From contig CAYWMP010000002.1 in NCBI GenBank assembly GCA_964459445.1, positions 22,713 to 86,712 of the forward strand: 64,000 nt of DNA, written 5' to 3'. This document shows, one piece after another, positions 17,838 to 26,265 of the stretch. The position numbers and the translations under genes were made by a program. The stretch comes from CAYWMP01 sp964459445. GTDB lineage: Bacteria > Desulfobacterota > DSM-4660 > Desulfatiglandales > HGW-15. How positions within the stretch are numbered: position 1 is the first letter of the stretch; every line of letters starts with the position of its first letter. The notes under the pieces were generated by a model, which saw only the letters and a list, made by a program, of their open reading frames with translations, was not told where the DNA came from and did not search any database.

Positions 17838-18649
17838 CCGTTCCGATTTTCTTTAACCCTATTCATAAATGCTTTTACGCGGTTTACATCAATATGGTTT
17901 TCAAACACGCCGTCGTATTTGAAGGTCGTCCCGACTACTGCCCCGTCGGCGATACCGAGCTGTTCTTCCACATTCTCAAGGCGCACACCCGTATTGGCGA
18001 ATACAATTGTATCAGGCACGGCCTCTTTGACCTTTTTTAATACTTCCTTGTCCGTCTGCACCCCCGCCGTCAGCCCGGAGACACACAAAGCATCCGGGCG
18101 GTAATTGAATACGGTCGATTTGGCAATGTCCACAATGTCGCGCTCTGCCAAATAGAGTGCCGCTTCCGGCACAATATTGAACAACAGCTTTACATGTTGG
18201 GCTCCGATGGCGTGCTGATGGCGCACCACGGTCCCGCAGTCGGTATTCCATAAGCCGAAATCGCTGGCGTAAACGCCTGTGAAAACCTCGCGCACAAAAA
18301 GGGCATCGGTCGCAACAGCCAGATCTAGTGATGCTGCAGGATCCCAGAGAACATTGACGCCGAAGGGTATGTGAATTTCAGGCATCAGCTCGCCAATAAT
18401 TCTCGCCATGGCAGCCACAGTGACCGTCTCCACCTTTTTCAGATAAGGCAAACTAAACTCATTTGAAAACATCACGGCATCAACACCGCCTTCCTGAAGG
18501 GCCGCAAGATCCTTGCGTGCCCATTCGACGACGTCCTCCATTCCCTTTTGTATATCAAAGGAAGGATCGCCCGGAAGAGCGTCCAAATGGCACATGCCGA
18601 TAATGGGTTTGCGACATCCAAATACTTCTTCTATCCAGTCTTTTCTCAT
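17834..18649 (-). CDS. BtpA/SgcQ family protein (paralogue 1)
   Basis: A 271-residue predicted TIM-barrel protein of the BtpA/SgcQ family. Family marks are IGMCHLDALPGDPSF (17-31), GGVDAVMFSNEFSLPY, ASDFGLWNTDCG and DGAVVGTTFK. Cyanobacterial BtpA affects photosystem I; SgcQ sits in a carbohydrate PTS operon. No reaction is firmly established. It is the last gene of the minus-strand carbohydrate cluster, with a second copy two genes upstream (19238-20059). The two copies differ in most positions outside the motifs, so they probably have separate roles or form a heteromer. Confidence 0.85.
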   Translation of the reverse strand: MRKDWIEEVFGCRKPIIGMCHLDALPGDPSFDIQKGMEDVVEWARKDLAALQEGGVDAVMFSNEFSLPYLKKVETVTVAAMARIIGELMPEIHIPFGVNVLWDPAASLDLAVATDALFVREVFTGVYASDFGLWNTDCGTVVRHQHAIGAQHVKLLFNIVPEAALYLAERDIVDIAKSTVFNYRPDALCVSGLTAGVQTDKEVLKKVKEAVPDTIVFANTGVRLENVEEQLGIADGAVVGTTFKYDGVFENHIDVNRVKAFMNRVKENRNG

Positions 18650-18746
18650 AGCGGTTTACCAGATCACTGGAAGCGCGAAGGGCTACCATGGAAATTCGCA
18701 TTAATCAATGAGTGATGCTCCAATAAGATAGTACTTTAGACGCCTC

Positions 18747-19190
18747 TTAAAAGGGAACGCCGGAGACGAGGATTACATTGGCGTAGGGCGTGAATTCACC
18801 TGTTCTTACGATGGCCTTTACTTCTTCTCCCTCTTCAGCACCTCTTAGACCCAGGTGTTTGAATTTTTCGTGAGGGATTTTTTCCACCACAATAGCGTTG
18901 CCCTTATTATCCAAACCTTCAACAATCTGTATCAATTCCTTATATACTTCAGGACTTATTTCCTCTGTCTCATTGGCAATAATTATCTTCTCTATTTCCA
19001 GATCATTTAAAACGACTTTCACCACATCTAAAAATCTCGGAAGATTATACCCCACCGCAACGTCAACTTTTTTTGTTAAATCATGTACCGGAAAAGGGAA
19101 TCCTCGATCAACAACGAATAACATATTCCCGTGTCCCATATCAGAAACCACTTGGAGTAATTCAGCATTTAAAATACCGGCCTTTTTCAT
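18747..19190 (-). CDS. rbsD: RbsD/FucU family sugar mutarotase (D-ribose pyranase-like)
   Basis: A 147-residue RbsD/FucU protein that interconverts anomers or ring forms of a sugar. It starts KKAGILNAEL and carries His20 and Asp28, the positions of the RbsD active site. It ends RTGEFTPYANVILVSGV, the standard RbsD tail. AGGAGG lies upstream of ATG 19190. RbsD feeds ribokinase, and a PfkB kinase is encoded two genes upstream. The sugar could be ribose, allose or fucose-like. It is flanked on both sides by BtpA/SgcQ paralogues. Confidence 0.88.
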   Translation of the reverse strand: MKKAGILNAELLQVVSDMGHGNMLFVVDRGFPFPVHDLTKKVDVAVGYNLPRFLDVVKVVLNDLEIEKIIIANETEEISPEVYKELIQIVEGLDNKGNAIVVEKIPHEKFKHLGLRGAEEGEEVKAIVRTGEFTPYANVILVSGVPF

Positions 19191-19237
19191 GAAATGATCC
19201 TCCTTTCTACGATTTTAAATTCCTAGGCCATAGGCCA

Positions 19238-20059
19238 TCAACGCAGTGTTTTGACCTGATCCATAAACGATTTTGTGCGTTCGAAGGAAACCGCATTCTG
19301 CCATTTCCCTTCTTCTTTGAATTCACTACCCACTATGGCCCCATCAATAATTTTGAAATAGTCCTTAGCATTATCTTTGTTAATTCCACTGCCGACAAAG
19401 ACGGGCAAATCCACAGACGATTTCACAGCTTCGATGTCGGATAAACTTGGTTTTTCGCCCGTGGCGCCGCCGGTTATAATCACGGCATCACCTTTGAATG
19501 CCTCTACATCATGGGCTTGTTCCTTTATACCCCTATCTGAAGTGATGAAATGACTTCCATGCTTTACAAGAACATCCCCTAGAATCCTGATTTTATCTCC
19601 GCCTATGGCATGTCTGTATCTTAAAGCCTTGGGACCGGAGGCCTCGACAATACCGGCATTCGATATATAGGTATTTGCTAACTCGAAAACGCGTATCCAT
19701 TTAGCACCAGAGGAAACACCGGCTGCCAGCGCCTGTATTGATCCATTAAGATGACAATTGATCCCCACCGGTATTCCGACCGTTTGAATAACCGCATAGG
19801 CGCACACGGCTAGCGAGGCGGTGGTTTCATGCCCTATCTCGCTTCCCTTCAGGTAGGGATGATCCCACATGTTTTCAATCTGAAGGCCATCCACGCCGGC
19901 CTTCTCCAATAGCGTTGCCTCTTGAACAGCCGTGTCAATGACCGCGCTTATATCACCCTGAGCGTAGAAGGGTGATCCCGGCAAGGGACGCAGATGCACC
20001 ATTCCAATGACGGGTTTAAAGGTACCGAAAATCTCATTAATCCATTGAACTGAATCCAT
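19238..20059 (-). CDS. BtpA/SgcQ family protein (paralogue 2)
   Basis: A 273-residue BtpA/SgcQ-family protein. It shares with paralogue 1 the N-terminal WINEIFGTFKPVIGMVHL, then RPLPGSP and GVDGLQIENMWDHPYL. RYRHAIGGDKI, AVIITGGATGEKPS and DGAIVGSEFK near the C-terminus follow. The ITGGATG and VGSG turns look like phosphate-binding loops of TIM-barrel enzymes. Gene order places it directly after the PfkB kinase (32-base gap), so a phosphosugar or nucleoside-type substrate is a reasonable guess. No activity can be assigned from the sequence. Confidence 0.87.
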   Translation of the reverse strand: MDSVQWINEIFGTFKPVIGMVHLRPLPGSPFYAQGDISAVIDTAVQEATLLEKAGVDGLQIENMWDHPYLKGSEIGHETTASLAVCAYAVIQTVGIPVGINCHLNGSIQALAAGVSSGAKWIRVFELANTYISNAGIVEASGPKALRYRHAIGGDKIRILGDVLVKHGSHFITSDRGIKEQAHDVEAFKGDAVIITGGATGEKPSLSDIEAVKSSVDLPVFVGSGINKDNAKDYFKIIDGAIVGSEFKEEGKWQNAVSFERTKSFMDQVKTLR

Positions 20060-20091
20060 TTTGATTTCTACCTGTCCGGGTTAAAGATTGC

Positions 20092-21057
20092 CTAATCTGT
20101 GATACTTCCCTTCCGCATCAGGTCCTCCACATCCTGTAATGTTCCCATGGATCGTGCCCCTACCTTTGTACAGCAGATACCACCGCAGGCATTGGCGAAT
20201 TTCCCTGATTCTTCCATATTGTATCCCTTTAACAGGCTGAAGATAAACCCTCCATGAAAGGCATCGCCGGCACCGGTTGTATCGACAACAGGGACTCGGT
20301 ATGGTGGAATTTTTAATTTAGTTTTACTATTCAAAACGAGACACCCTCTATCACCGAGTGTGACGGCAACCATGGAGGATCCAAAGTCGAGCAACTTTTC
20401 TGCCTTTTCTTCAAGATCCTCCGAACCTATGAGCTCCTTTGCAGCCTTTTTGCACGGTATAAGGACATCAGCAAGCTCCAATGCCCGACTCATTTCCTCT
20501 TTCGTCGCCAGTTTTGCTTCTTCGACGAAATAGGACGGTGGCACATCCAAATCAAATACGATTTTTACACCGTTTTCTTTGGCTATTTCCATGGCCCTGA
20601 TTATAGGATTCAGGGGAATCAGGCAGGCCTCGGTGTGAAGCACTTTTGACGATTGTATATAGGCTTTATGCTTTTGCTCTATCTCTTCAGCGTTCAGTTT
20701 CACCAAAACATTGGGAAACATGCTTATTGCTCTTTCGCCGTTTTGGTCTACCTGAATCCAGGTAAACATGGAATATTCCCCTTTCACGACCTCCGCATGG
20801 CTGTAGTCAATACCCTCGTTGTGAAAATCTTCCAGCAAAATTTTTCCGGCGTCATCATCTCCTAATTTTCCAAACCAACCGGTTTGAACTCCCAAGCGAC
20901 CCAACTGCGTGATAACATTGCCGGCTACCCCGCCGGGGTGGATTTCATAACCTTCTGCCATTATTTTCTCATCAGCCGAAGGAATTGTCGGGAGCAGTGC
21001 AAAATAATCGACAGCCAGGGTTCCGATTGCTGCCACGTCAATGGATTTGTTCGACAT
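20092..21057 (-). CDS. PfkB family carbohydrate kinase (ribokinase-like)
   Basis: A 321-residue ATP-dependent sugar kinase. PfkB signature 1 is seen in HPGGVAGNVITQLGRLG (about 37-53). Signature 2 is DTTGAGDAFHGGFIF at about residue 265, with the catalytic Asp. The spacing and length match ribokinase/adenosine kinase-type enzymes. It presumably phosphorylates the sugar whose ring form is set by the RbsD homologue downstream. Start ATG 21057 is preceded by GGGGGGAAGA. The substrate (ribose, fructose-type sugar or nucleoside) is not determinable. Confidence 0.9.
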   Translation of the reverse strand: MSNKSIDVAAIGTLAVDYFALLPTIPSADEKIMAEGYEIHPGGVAGNVITQLGRLGVQTGWFGKLGDDDAGKILLEDFHNEGIDYSHAEVVKGEYSMFTWIQVDQNGERAISMFPNVLVKLNAEEIEQKHKAYIQSSKVLHTEACLIPLNPIIRAMEIAKENGVKIVFDLDVPPSYFVEEAKLATKEEMSRALELADVLIPCKKAAKELIGSEDLEEKAEKLLDFGSSMVAVTLGDRGCLVLNSKTKLKIPPYRVPVVDTTGAGDAFHGGFIFSLLKGYNMEESGKFANACGGICCTKVGARSMGTLQDVEDLMRKGSITD

Positions 21058-21228
21058 AGGTCTTCCCCCCTGTATGCAACAAAGTCAATATCGTATGAGT
21101 CATCTTGTTTTTCTGATTGCTATTAGGTGACATGTTAGAAACTGACAGAGGAAAGCAAGCTGGGCGTTCCTCCACAGATGTCACCGGCCTTGTATTCCCA
21201 CAAAAAAGAGATCGAGGTAATTCGAAGG

Positions 21229-21717
21229 TTATACCTGAATGACGATCCTATCGCCCAGCTTTTTCATTTCAAGATCTTGTTCAGGTGTAGAGGCTTTTAA
21301 GAATACAAAATAATCGAGGACCCGGTCATCGAGCGGTCCGGCAGCAAAATGCCATACACCCTCGGGTAGGTAGATGAGCTCGCCTTTCATTACAGGAACG
21401 ATCTGGATTTGATCCGTCACCGGCGTGTCCCCCGGCGGGGCCAGAGGGACAAACATGTCGGAATTTATCGGTATAAGTATTTCACATGAAGAAAGATGTC
21501 GTTCCATTCTATCGAAAGACGTAAATGGTTTTTTAATTCGGCAGATGCCCACGTCATAACCTTCGGCATAACCGGGAAATTTGCCCAGAGGATTCCAGAA
21601 ATCGAGCAGGTCGTTACTGAAAAGCGGTTCGTCTTGAGGAACTTTTGTTATCCAGAACATGCCGGAAGTGGATTCATCGATACTTTCTCGCTCAATACCT
21701 TTGATTATTTCGCCCAT
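21229..21717 (-). CDS. Cupin-like protein related to ureidoglycolate lyase (AllA)
   Basis: A 162-residue single-domain protein resembling the ureidoglycolate lyase/AllA cupin fold. It has MERHLSSCEILIPI in the middle, corresponding to the AllA MVERHPLGSQAFIPL region. LPEGVWHFAAGPL follows, with the conserved Trp-His. Family members act on small ureido or sugar-acid compounds, and many are simply annotated as cupins. Purine-catabolism genes are absent here, so a sugar-related lyase or isomerase role is more likely. It lies between the transporter ATPase genes and the PfkB kinase on the same strand. Confidence 0.65.
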   Translation of the reverse strand: MGEIIKGIERESIDESTSGMFWITKVPQDEPLFSNDLLDFWNPLGKFPGYAEGYDVGICRIKKPFTSFDRMERHLSSCEILIPINSDMFVPLAPPGDTPVTDQIQIVPVMKGELIYLPEGVWHFAAGPLDDRVLDYFVFLKASTPEQDLEMKKLGDRIVIQV

Positions 21718-21762
21718 TGCATTACTCGCTCATTATAGTTGGATTGGTAATAGGACGTCTCG

Positions 21763-22875
21763 CTAGTAAAGCGCTTCTTCGGTTTCAGGATGAAAAACCA
21801 GAATGGCTTCACGCTGCACCCATGCATTGACTATTTGATCTTTGGCAAATTTAGCGCTGGTTGGCGTAAGAATTGAAAACTCAATGTCTCCGTTTCTCAC
21901 GACGGTTATCGCTTTTTCACCGATAAACTCTGAAAAGACGGTAGCCCCTTCAATTTTACACGCTTCATTTTCTATTTTTTCCAAAGATATGTACTGGGGA
22001 CGGATACCGACGGTAACGTGGGTTAAAGCTTCTTTTTTGATTCTATCGGCTTTATGATTATTAATTTCGAATTGGAGGTTTTGTGTTTTCTCTGCTTGAA
22101 GAACAACACCCGAATTATTGGTGACAACAGCGCATTCAAAAAAGTTAATGTGCGGTTCTCCCACAAATCCGGCTACGAATTTGGTTTCCGGTCGATCATA
22201 AAGCTCGTTTCTGGTGCCGATCTGATGCAATTTGGCAAAATTCATGACTGCAATCCGATCGGCCATGGAAAGAGCATCGATCTGGTCGTGGGTAACATAA
22301 ATCATCGTGGCCTCCAAATCATAGTGAAGCCGCTTGATTTCATTTCTCATTTGAAATCGCAAATCAACGTCAGAATGCGAGATCGGCTCATCGAGCAAAA
22401 ACACGGCCGGGTTTCTCACCAGGGCCCGGGCTAGTGATACCCGCTGTTGCTGGCCTCCGGAAAGCTGTGGTGGCCTTTTGGAAAGTATTTCTTCCAAACC
22501 GAAAACTTTAGCAATTTCATTTACCTTCTTCTCTTTATCCTCTTTTTCGAATCCCATCACATCCAGAGGAAACCCGATATTTTTAGACACGGTCATGTGA
22601 GGATAAAGGGAATAACTCTCAAAGGCCATGGCCACATTACGTTCCATGGGAGAAAGATCATTTATTATCTTTTCATCCAAGAGGATTTCACCGCTGGTGA
22701 TATCTTCGAGTCCGGCGATCATTCTCAAAGTTGATGTTTTGCCGCATCCTGACGGTCCCAGCAAGGCCACAAGTTCACCGTCTCTTATTTCTAAATTCAG
22801 ATCGATGACGGCTTTAACTTCGGCTTTGCGCGAATGATAAACCTTATTGATGTTTTTAAAAGTAACCCGAGCCAT
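21763..22875 (-). CDS. Carbohydrate ABC transporter ATP-binding protein A (MalK/UgpC type)
   Basis: A 370-residue ATPase of the MalK/UgpC group with a C-terminal TOBE/regulatory region. Walker A is GPSGCGKTS (about 39-47), the signature is LSGGQQQR, Walker B is VFLLDEP and the switch His is in VTHD. Two departures are seen: the Q-loop Gln of the usual MVFQSY is Glu (MAFESY), and the D-loop reads SHSD instead of SNLD. The Q-loop contacts Mg and the membrane subunits. The same Gln-to-Glu change occurs in the neighbouring ATPase, so the pair probably forms a heterodimer adapted to it. It is the last transporter gene of the cluster. Confidence 0.92.
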   Translation of the reverse strand: MARVTFKNINKVYHSRKAEVKAVIDLNLEIRDGELVALLGPSGCGKTSTLRMIAGLEDITSGEILLDEKIINDLSPMERNVAMAFESYSLYPHMTVSKNIGFPLDVMGFEKEDKEKKVNEIAKVFGLEEILSKRPPQLSGGQQQRVSLARALVRNPAVFLLDEPISHSDVDLRFQMRNEIKRLHYDLEATMIYVTHDQIDALSMADRIAVMNFAKLHQIGTRNELYDRPETKFVAGFVGEPHINFFECAVVTNNSGVVLQAEKTQNLQFEINNHKADRIKKEALTHVTVGIRPQYISLEKIENEACKIEGATVFSEFIGEKAITVVRNGDIEFSILTPTSAKFAKDQIVNAWVQREAILVFHPETEEALY

Positions 22876-22981
22876 TTTTCTTCCTTTTTGAGCAGATGAG
22901 TTGCTCTATCGCTGTTGTGCGCTTCCAATGCCCCGCAGGGGCCACTTCTTTCAAGCACAGCCTTGGAAAAAATCTAGATTA

Positions 22982-24097
22982 TTACTGTAAAGTAATCGCC
23001 AGGTTGTCCCTGGTATCCGAATCAAAGAAGTAAAACGCCCCGGCATCCAGATAAAGTTTGATTTTCTGGTTGTGATCGATCTGGGCGCCTGGATCGACAA
23101 GGCCCACCAGCGACAGATTCCCCAAACTCGTCGTTAAAACCCCCTCGGATCCGAGGGGTTGAAATACATCAACCACGGCTTCAAACTCAATTTTGTTTCC
23201 GTCTGGAAGAATGGAAACATCCTGGGGCCTTACACCGAGGAGCAGCTTTTCTTTTTTGTATTTCTGCAATAGACCTTTTTGTTCCGGAAGAACCGAAACC
23301 TTGAAATTCGGATCTATTTGAGATTCCAGTATGATATTATCATTCTCACTGCGGATGAAACATTCGATGGCGTTAATTGCCGGTTGACCGACCTGTCGGG
23401 CCACCTCAAAATGTATGGGCCGATAGAAAATATTCTCCGGCGTATCCAACTGCAAGACTTTTCCGTGATGCAGGATCAGAATTCTGTCCCCCAGACTCAA
23501 AGCTTCCGTATAGTCATGGGTCACGTATATGGTTGTCGCCTCTCTCAAGGCCTCGATTCTGTGAAATTCTTCTCTGAGCTCCACCCTGATTTTGGCATCG
23601 AGGTGGGCGAGGGGTTCATCCAGCAGATACACTTTGGGGTGCCTTACCATAGTCCTGCCAAGGGCTATTCTCTGTTTCTGACCGCCACTTGCCTCTGCTG
23701 GAAACCTATCTAAAAGTGACTCGATATGAAGCATTGTAGCAATACCGACAACTTTGTCTTTTATCTGATCTTCGGTAAATTCGCCCTTTTTCGCCCGCAG
23801 CGGATATGCCATATTTTCAAACACCGTCAGATGGGGGTACAGGGAATAGTTTTCAAAGGTCATGGAGACGTCGCGTTTGTAGGGTGGGACTTTGGTTATG
23901 TTTTCTCCATCCATCAGCAGGCGGCCCTCTGTGGGGTTAATCAGACCGCATGTTATTTTTAAAGTGGTGGTTTTCCCGGCACCGGACGGCCCGAGAATAA
24001 CTAAAAATTCCCCATCCCGGGTGACGAAGTTAATATTATTTACTGCAGTGACATCACCGTATATCTTGGTCACATTTTCAAACTCTAAAACTGCCAT
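22982..24097 (-). CDS. Carbohydrate ABC transporter ATP-binding protein B (MalK/UgpC type)
   Basis: A 371-residue second ATPase of the same importer. Walker A is GPSGAGKTT, the signature ASGGQKQR (Ala for the usual Leu in the first position), Walker B VYLLDEP, and the switch His is in VTHDY. The Q-loop again has Glu for Gln (MTFENY). A TOBE-like C-terminal domain follows from about residue 240. Two distinct ATPases for two permeases recall the glycerol-type GlpST importers of rhizobia rather than the MalK homodimer. The gene follows the permease gene by 12 bases. Confidence 0.92.
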   Translation of the reverse strand: MAVLEFENVTKIYGDVTAVNNINFVTRDGEFLVILGPSGAGKTTTLKITCGLINPTEGRLLMDGENITKVPPYKRDVSMTFENYSLYPHLTVFENMAYPLRAKKGEFTEDQIKDKVVGIATMLHIESLLDRFPAEASGGQKQRIALGRTMVRHPKVYLLDEPLAHLDAKIRVELREEFHRIEALREATTIYVTHDYTEALSLGDRILILHHGKVLQLDTPENIFYRPIHFEVARQVGQPAINAIECFIRSENDNIILESQIDPNFKVSVLPEQKGLLQKYKKEKLLLGVRPQDVSILPDGNKIEFEAVVDVFQPLGSEGVLTTSLGNLSLVGLVDPGAQIDHNQKIKLYLDAGAFYFFDSDTRDNLAITLQ

Positions 24098-24109
24098 GAA
24101 TTCTCCTTA

Positions 24110-24955
24110 TTATCCTTTCACAACGCCTAGGGACAAACCTCGAATCATATAGCGCCGTAACCATATAAACAATATTATCGGGGGGATGATGATCAACAGC
24201 GTAAAGGCCGCGACCTGGTTCCACAAATCCATACTGCCATGGGCAAACGTTGGAATGATCAGGGGATAGGTAACGACCTGGCTGCCGACAAGAACATTGG
24301 CGAAGAGAAATTCATTCCAGGCAAATATCCAGCAGAGTATAACGACAGAAACCAGCCCGGGTTTTACCAGTGGCAGCGTCACTTTAAAAAAGGTTCTGAA
24401 GGGGCTGTACCCATCGACATAGGATGCTTCTTCGAGTTCTACCGGAACATCTCCGAAAAACATCATCATCAGCCACACCGAAAGGGGGAGATTAAATACA
24501 AGATAGGTGATAATCAGGGAAAAATAGGTGTCCAATAATCCGAAGAAATTGAAAATAAAGAATATAGGCAAAATAATTGACACCGGAGGAAACATCCGCA
24601 CGGAAAGAATCCAGAAAGACAGGTTTTCGCCGCCTGCCTTTTTGGGCCAGCGAGCAAAGGCATAGCCGGCCAAGGAGCCGAAAAAGACCGAAAGGATCGT
24701 CGTAGAAACGGATACGATAACGCTGTTAACTACGGATTTGGTGGCCATTCGATTATGATAGATGGCTGTATAGGCAATGGTGGAGAATTTCTTGGGGAAA
24801 AACGTTGGAGGAATGGAGTTGACTTCCGCCATTTCTTTGAAAGAAGTATTTAAGGCCCAGTATATAGGAAAGACCATAAAGACAAAAAATATACCCAAAA
24901 AAACGAGCCCCAGGATTTTGGCGAGTTTTAAGTGTCTGACGAATTGTCGGTTCAA
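24110..24955 (-). CDS. Carbohydrate ABC transporter permease (MalG type)
   Basis: A 281-residue inner-membrane permease with six predicted hydrophobic segments, the first at about 15-35 (LGLVFLGIFFVFMVFPIYW). The cytoplasmic coupling (EAA) loop reads ELEEASYVDGYSPFRTFFKV, the usual site of ATPase contact. It ends with LRRYMIRGLSLGVVKG, a typical MalG-type tail. It works with the MalF-type permease encoded 12 bases upstream to move an unidentified sugar or polyol across the membrane. Confidence 0.92.
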   Translation of the reverse strand: MNRQFVRHLKLAKILGLVFLGIFFVFMVFPIYWALNTSFKEMAEVNSIPPTFFPKKFSTIAYTAIYHNRMATKSVVNSVIVSVSTTILSVFFGSLAGYAFARWPKKAGGENLSFWILSVRMFPPVSIILPIFFIFNFFGLLDTYFSLIITYLVFNLPLSVWLMMMFFGDVPVELEEASYVDGYSPFRTFFKVTLPLVKPGLVSVVILCWIFAWNEFLFANVLVGSQVVTYPLIIPTFAHGSMDLWNQVAAFTLLIIIPPIILFIWLRRYMIRGLSLGVVKG

Positions 24956-24967
24956 GTTTTTCCTCCC

Positions 24968-25903
24968 TTAATGGATTTTTTGGGCATACATCACCTTTTT
25001 CATGAACTTGATAAAAAAAGTGATAATCACAACGGACCCCAATGCGATGACCCATACCATAGCGGTGGCCTGGCCGATATTGAACTGTTGCACGCCGACC
25101 AGATACCCCAGGTAGGAGGGCAGCTCCGAAGCGCCCCCCGGTCCGCCGGAGGTCATCACCGTCACCTTGTCAATAAACTTGTAGGCATCAATAAATCTCA
25201 AAATAAACGCAATCGCGATCAGCTCCCGCAGCATGGGCAGGGTAATGCGCGTCAGTGTCATCCAAGGGGTGGCCCCGTCCACCCGGGCGGCTTCATAAAC
25301 GCTTTCAGGAAGCGATATCCTGCCGGAATAGATGATCATCAGAGGCAGCGACGTCCATTCCCAAACATCGGCTATCACAATGGAGGTCAGGGCCAGCTTG
25401 GACCCCAGCCAGTTAATGGGATGCATTCCGAAAAGATCGTGCAAGATAGTGTTGACCACCCCGCCCATGGGATTCAAGATAAACCGCCACAAAACACCGA
25501 CCACCGAGGGGGGCATCATCATCGGGAGAATAAAAATCACCAATAATATGAGCTGCAACCTTTTGTTTTTTATATACTCATACAACAAAAGCGCTATGAC
25601 GATGGCCAGGACCATTTCCAGCAGCACCCCAAATGACATATAGAACGCGAGATGCTTGATGGATTCCCAAAATCTCTCCGATGTAAACAACCACTTATAG
25701 TTGCCCCATCCAAACCATTTGGCTGCACCCACGATGGGGTTGTACTGATGGAAGCTGTAATAAAGGGACCAGAACATGGGGTAAATAACGACTGCCACAA
25801 GTGTAAAGAAAGCAGGCAGCACCAGTAAGAAAGGGGTTTTGTTGCTTACGATGACGAGATCTTCTTTCGGTGGTTTTACTTTTTTTGCCATAACAACCGC
25901 CAA
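24968..25903 (-). CDS. Carbohydrate ABC transporter permease (MalF/UgpA type)
   Basis: A 311-residue membrane permease. After a charged N-terminus (KKVKPPKEDL) comes a first membrane span PFLLVLPAFFTLVAVVIYP, then five more. The coupling loop is VYEAARVDGATPWMTLTRI, the canonical EAA motif. It forms the transmembrane channel with the MalG-type partner encoded 12 bases downstream. A 362-base gap separates it from the binding-protein gene, unusual for an importer operon but compatible with differential expression. Confidence 0.92.
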   Translation of the reverse strand: MAVVMAKKVKPPKEDLVIVSNKTPFLLVLPAFFTLVAVVIYPMFWSLYYSFHQYNPIVGAAKWFGWGNYKWLFTSERFWESIKHLAFYMSFGVLLEMVLAIVIALLLYEYIKNKRLQLILLVIFILPMMMPPSVVGVLWRFILNPMGGVVNTILHDLFGMHPINWLGSKLALTSIVIADVWEWTSLPLMIIYSGRISLPESVYEAARVDGATPWMTLTRITLPMLRELIAIAFILRFIDAYKFIDKVTVMTSGGPGGASELPSYLGYLVGVQQFNIGQATAMVWVIALGSVVIITFFIKFMKKVMYAQKIH

Positions 25904-26265
25904 TCGGATTATGAAAAAACTTTTTTCGTCTGCCCTGTTAAACCTTCGGTTGTTTAACCGGGGTTATTTCGTGCTTTCGTGATTAATTTATCCTTTTTGG
26001 TTCTCCGCTATAGGCGGAACCGGGTTAGAGTTATTAATCCGCAGTATTGTGGATCGGATAAAATGGGGCTGTGGAAGCTTGAACGTCCCGCCTTTGTTCA
26101 AGGTAATTTGGCACCCCTTTTGAGGCAAAACCTTCAGGGGGTAATTTTCTAATGGCTAATTGTCTAGAAGGAATAGAATCCGTTCTTATATTTCACCCAT
26201 TCTTAGAATGGTAAATGGTGGAATAGGCAGGGCCCTGAAAAAAACAAGGCCCTGCCGCACGGATC
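25904..26265. other. Intergenic region with stem-loop after the binding-protein gene
   Basis: Between the binding-protein stop and the MalF-type permease start. A 9-bp stem GGCAGGGCC (26226-26234) / GGCCCTGCC (26248-26256) lies 10 bases past the stop codon. A second, GGTTC-CCGC / GGCGGAACC, lies at about 26000-26023. Neither has a T tract on the minus strand. In other importers, such stem-loops between binding-protein and permease cistrons stabilise the upstream mRNA so that more binding protein is made. That role is inferred. Confidence 0.5.
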
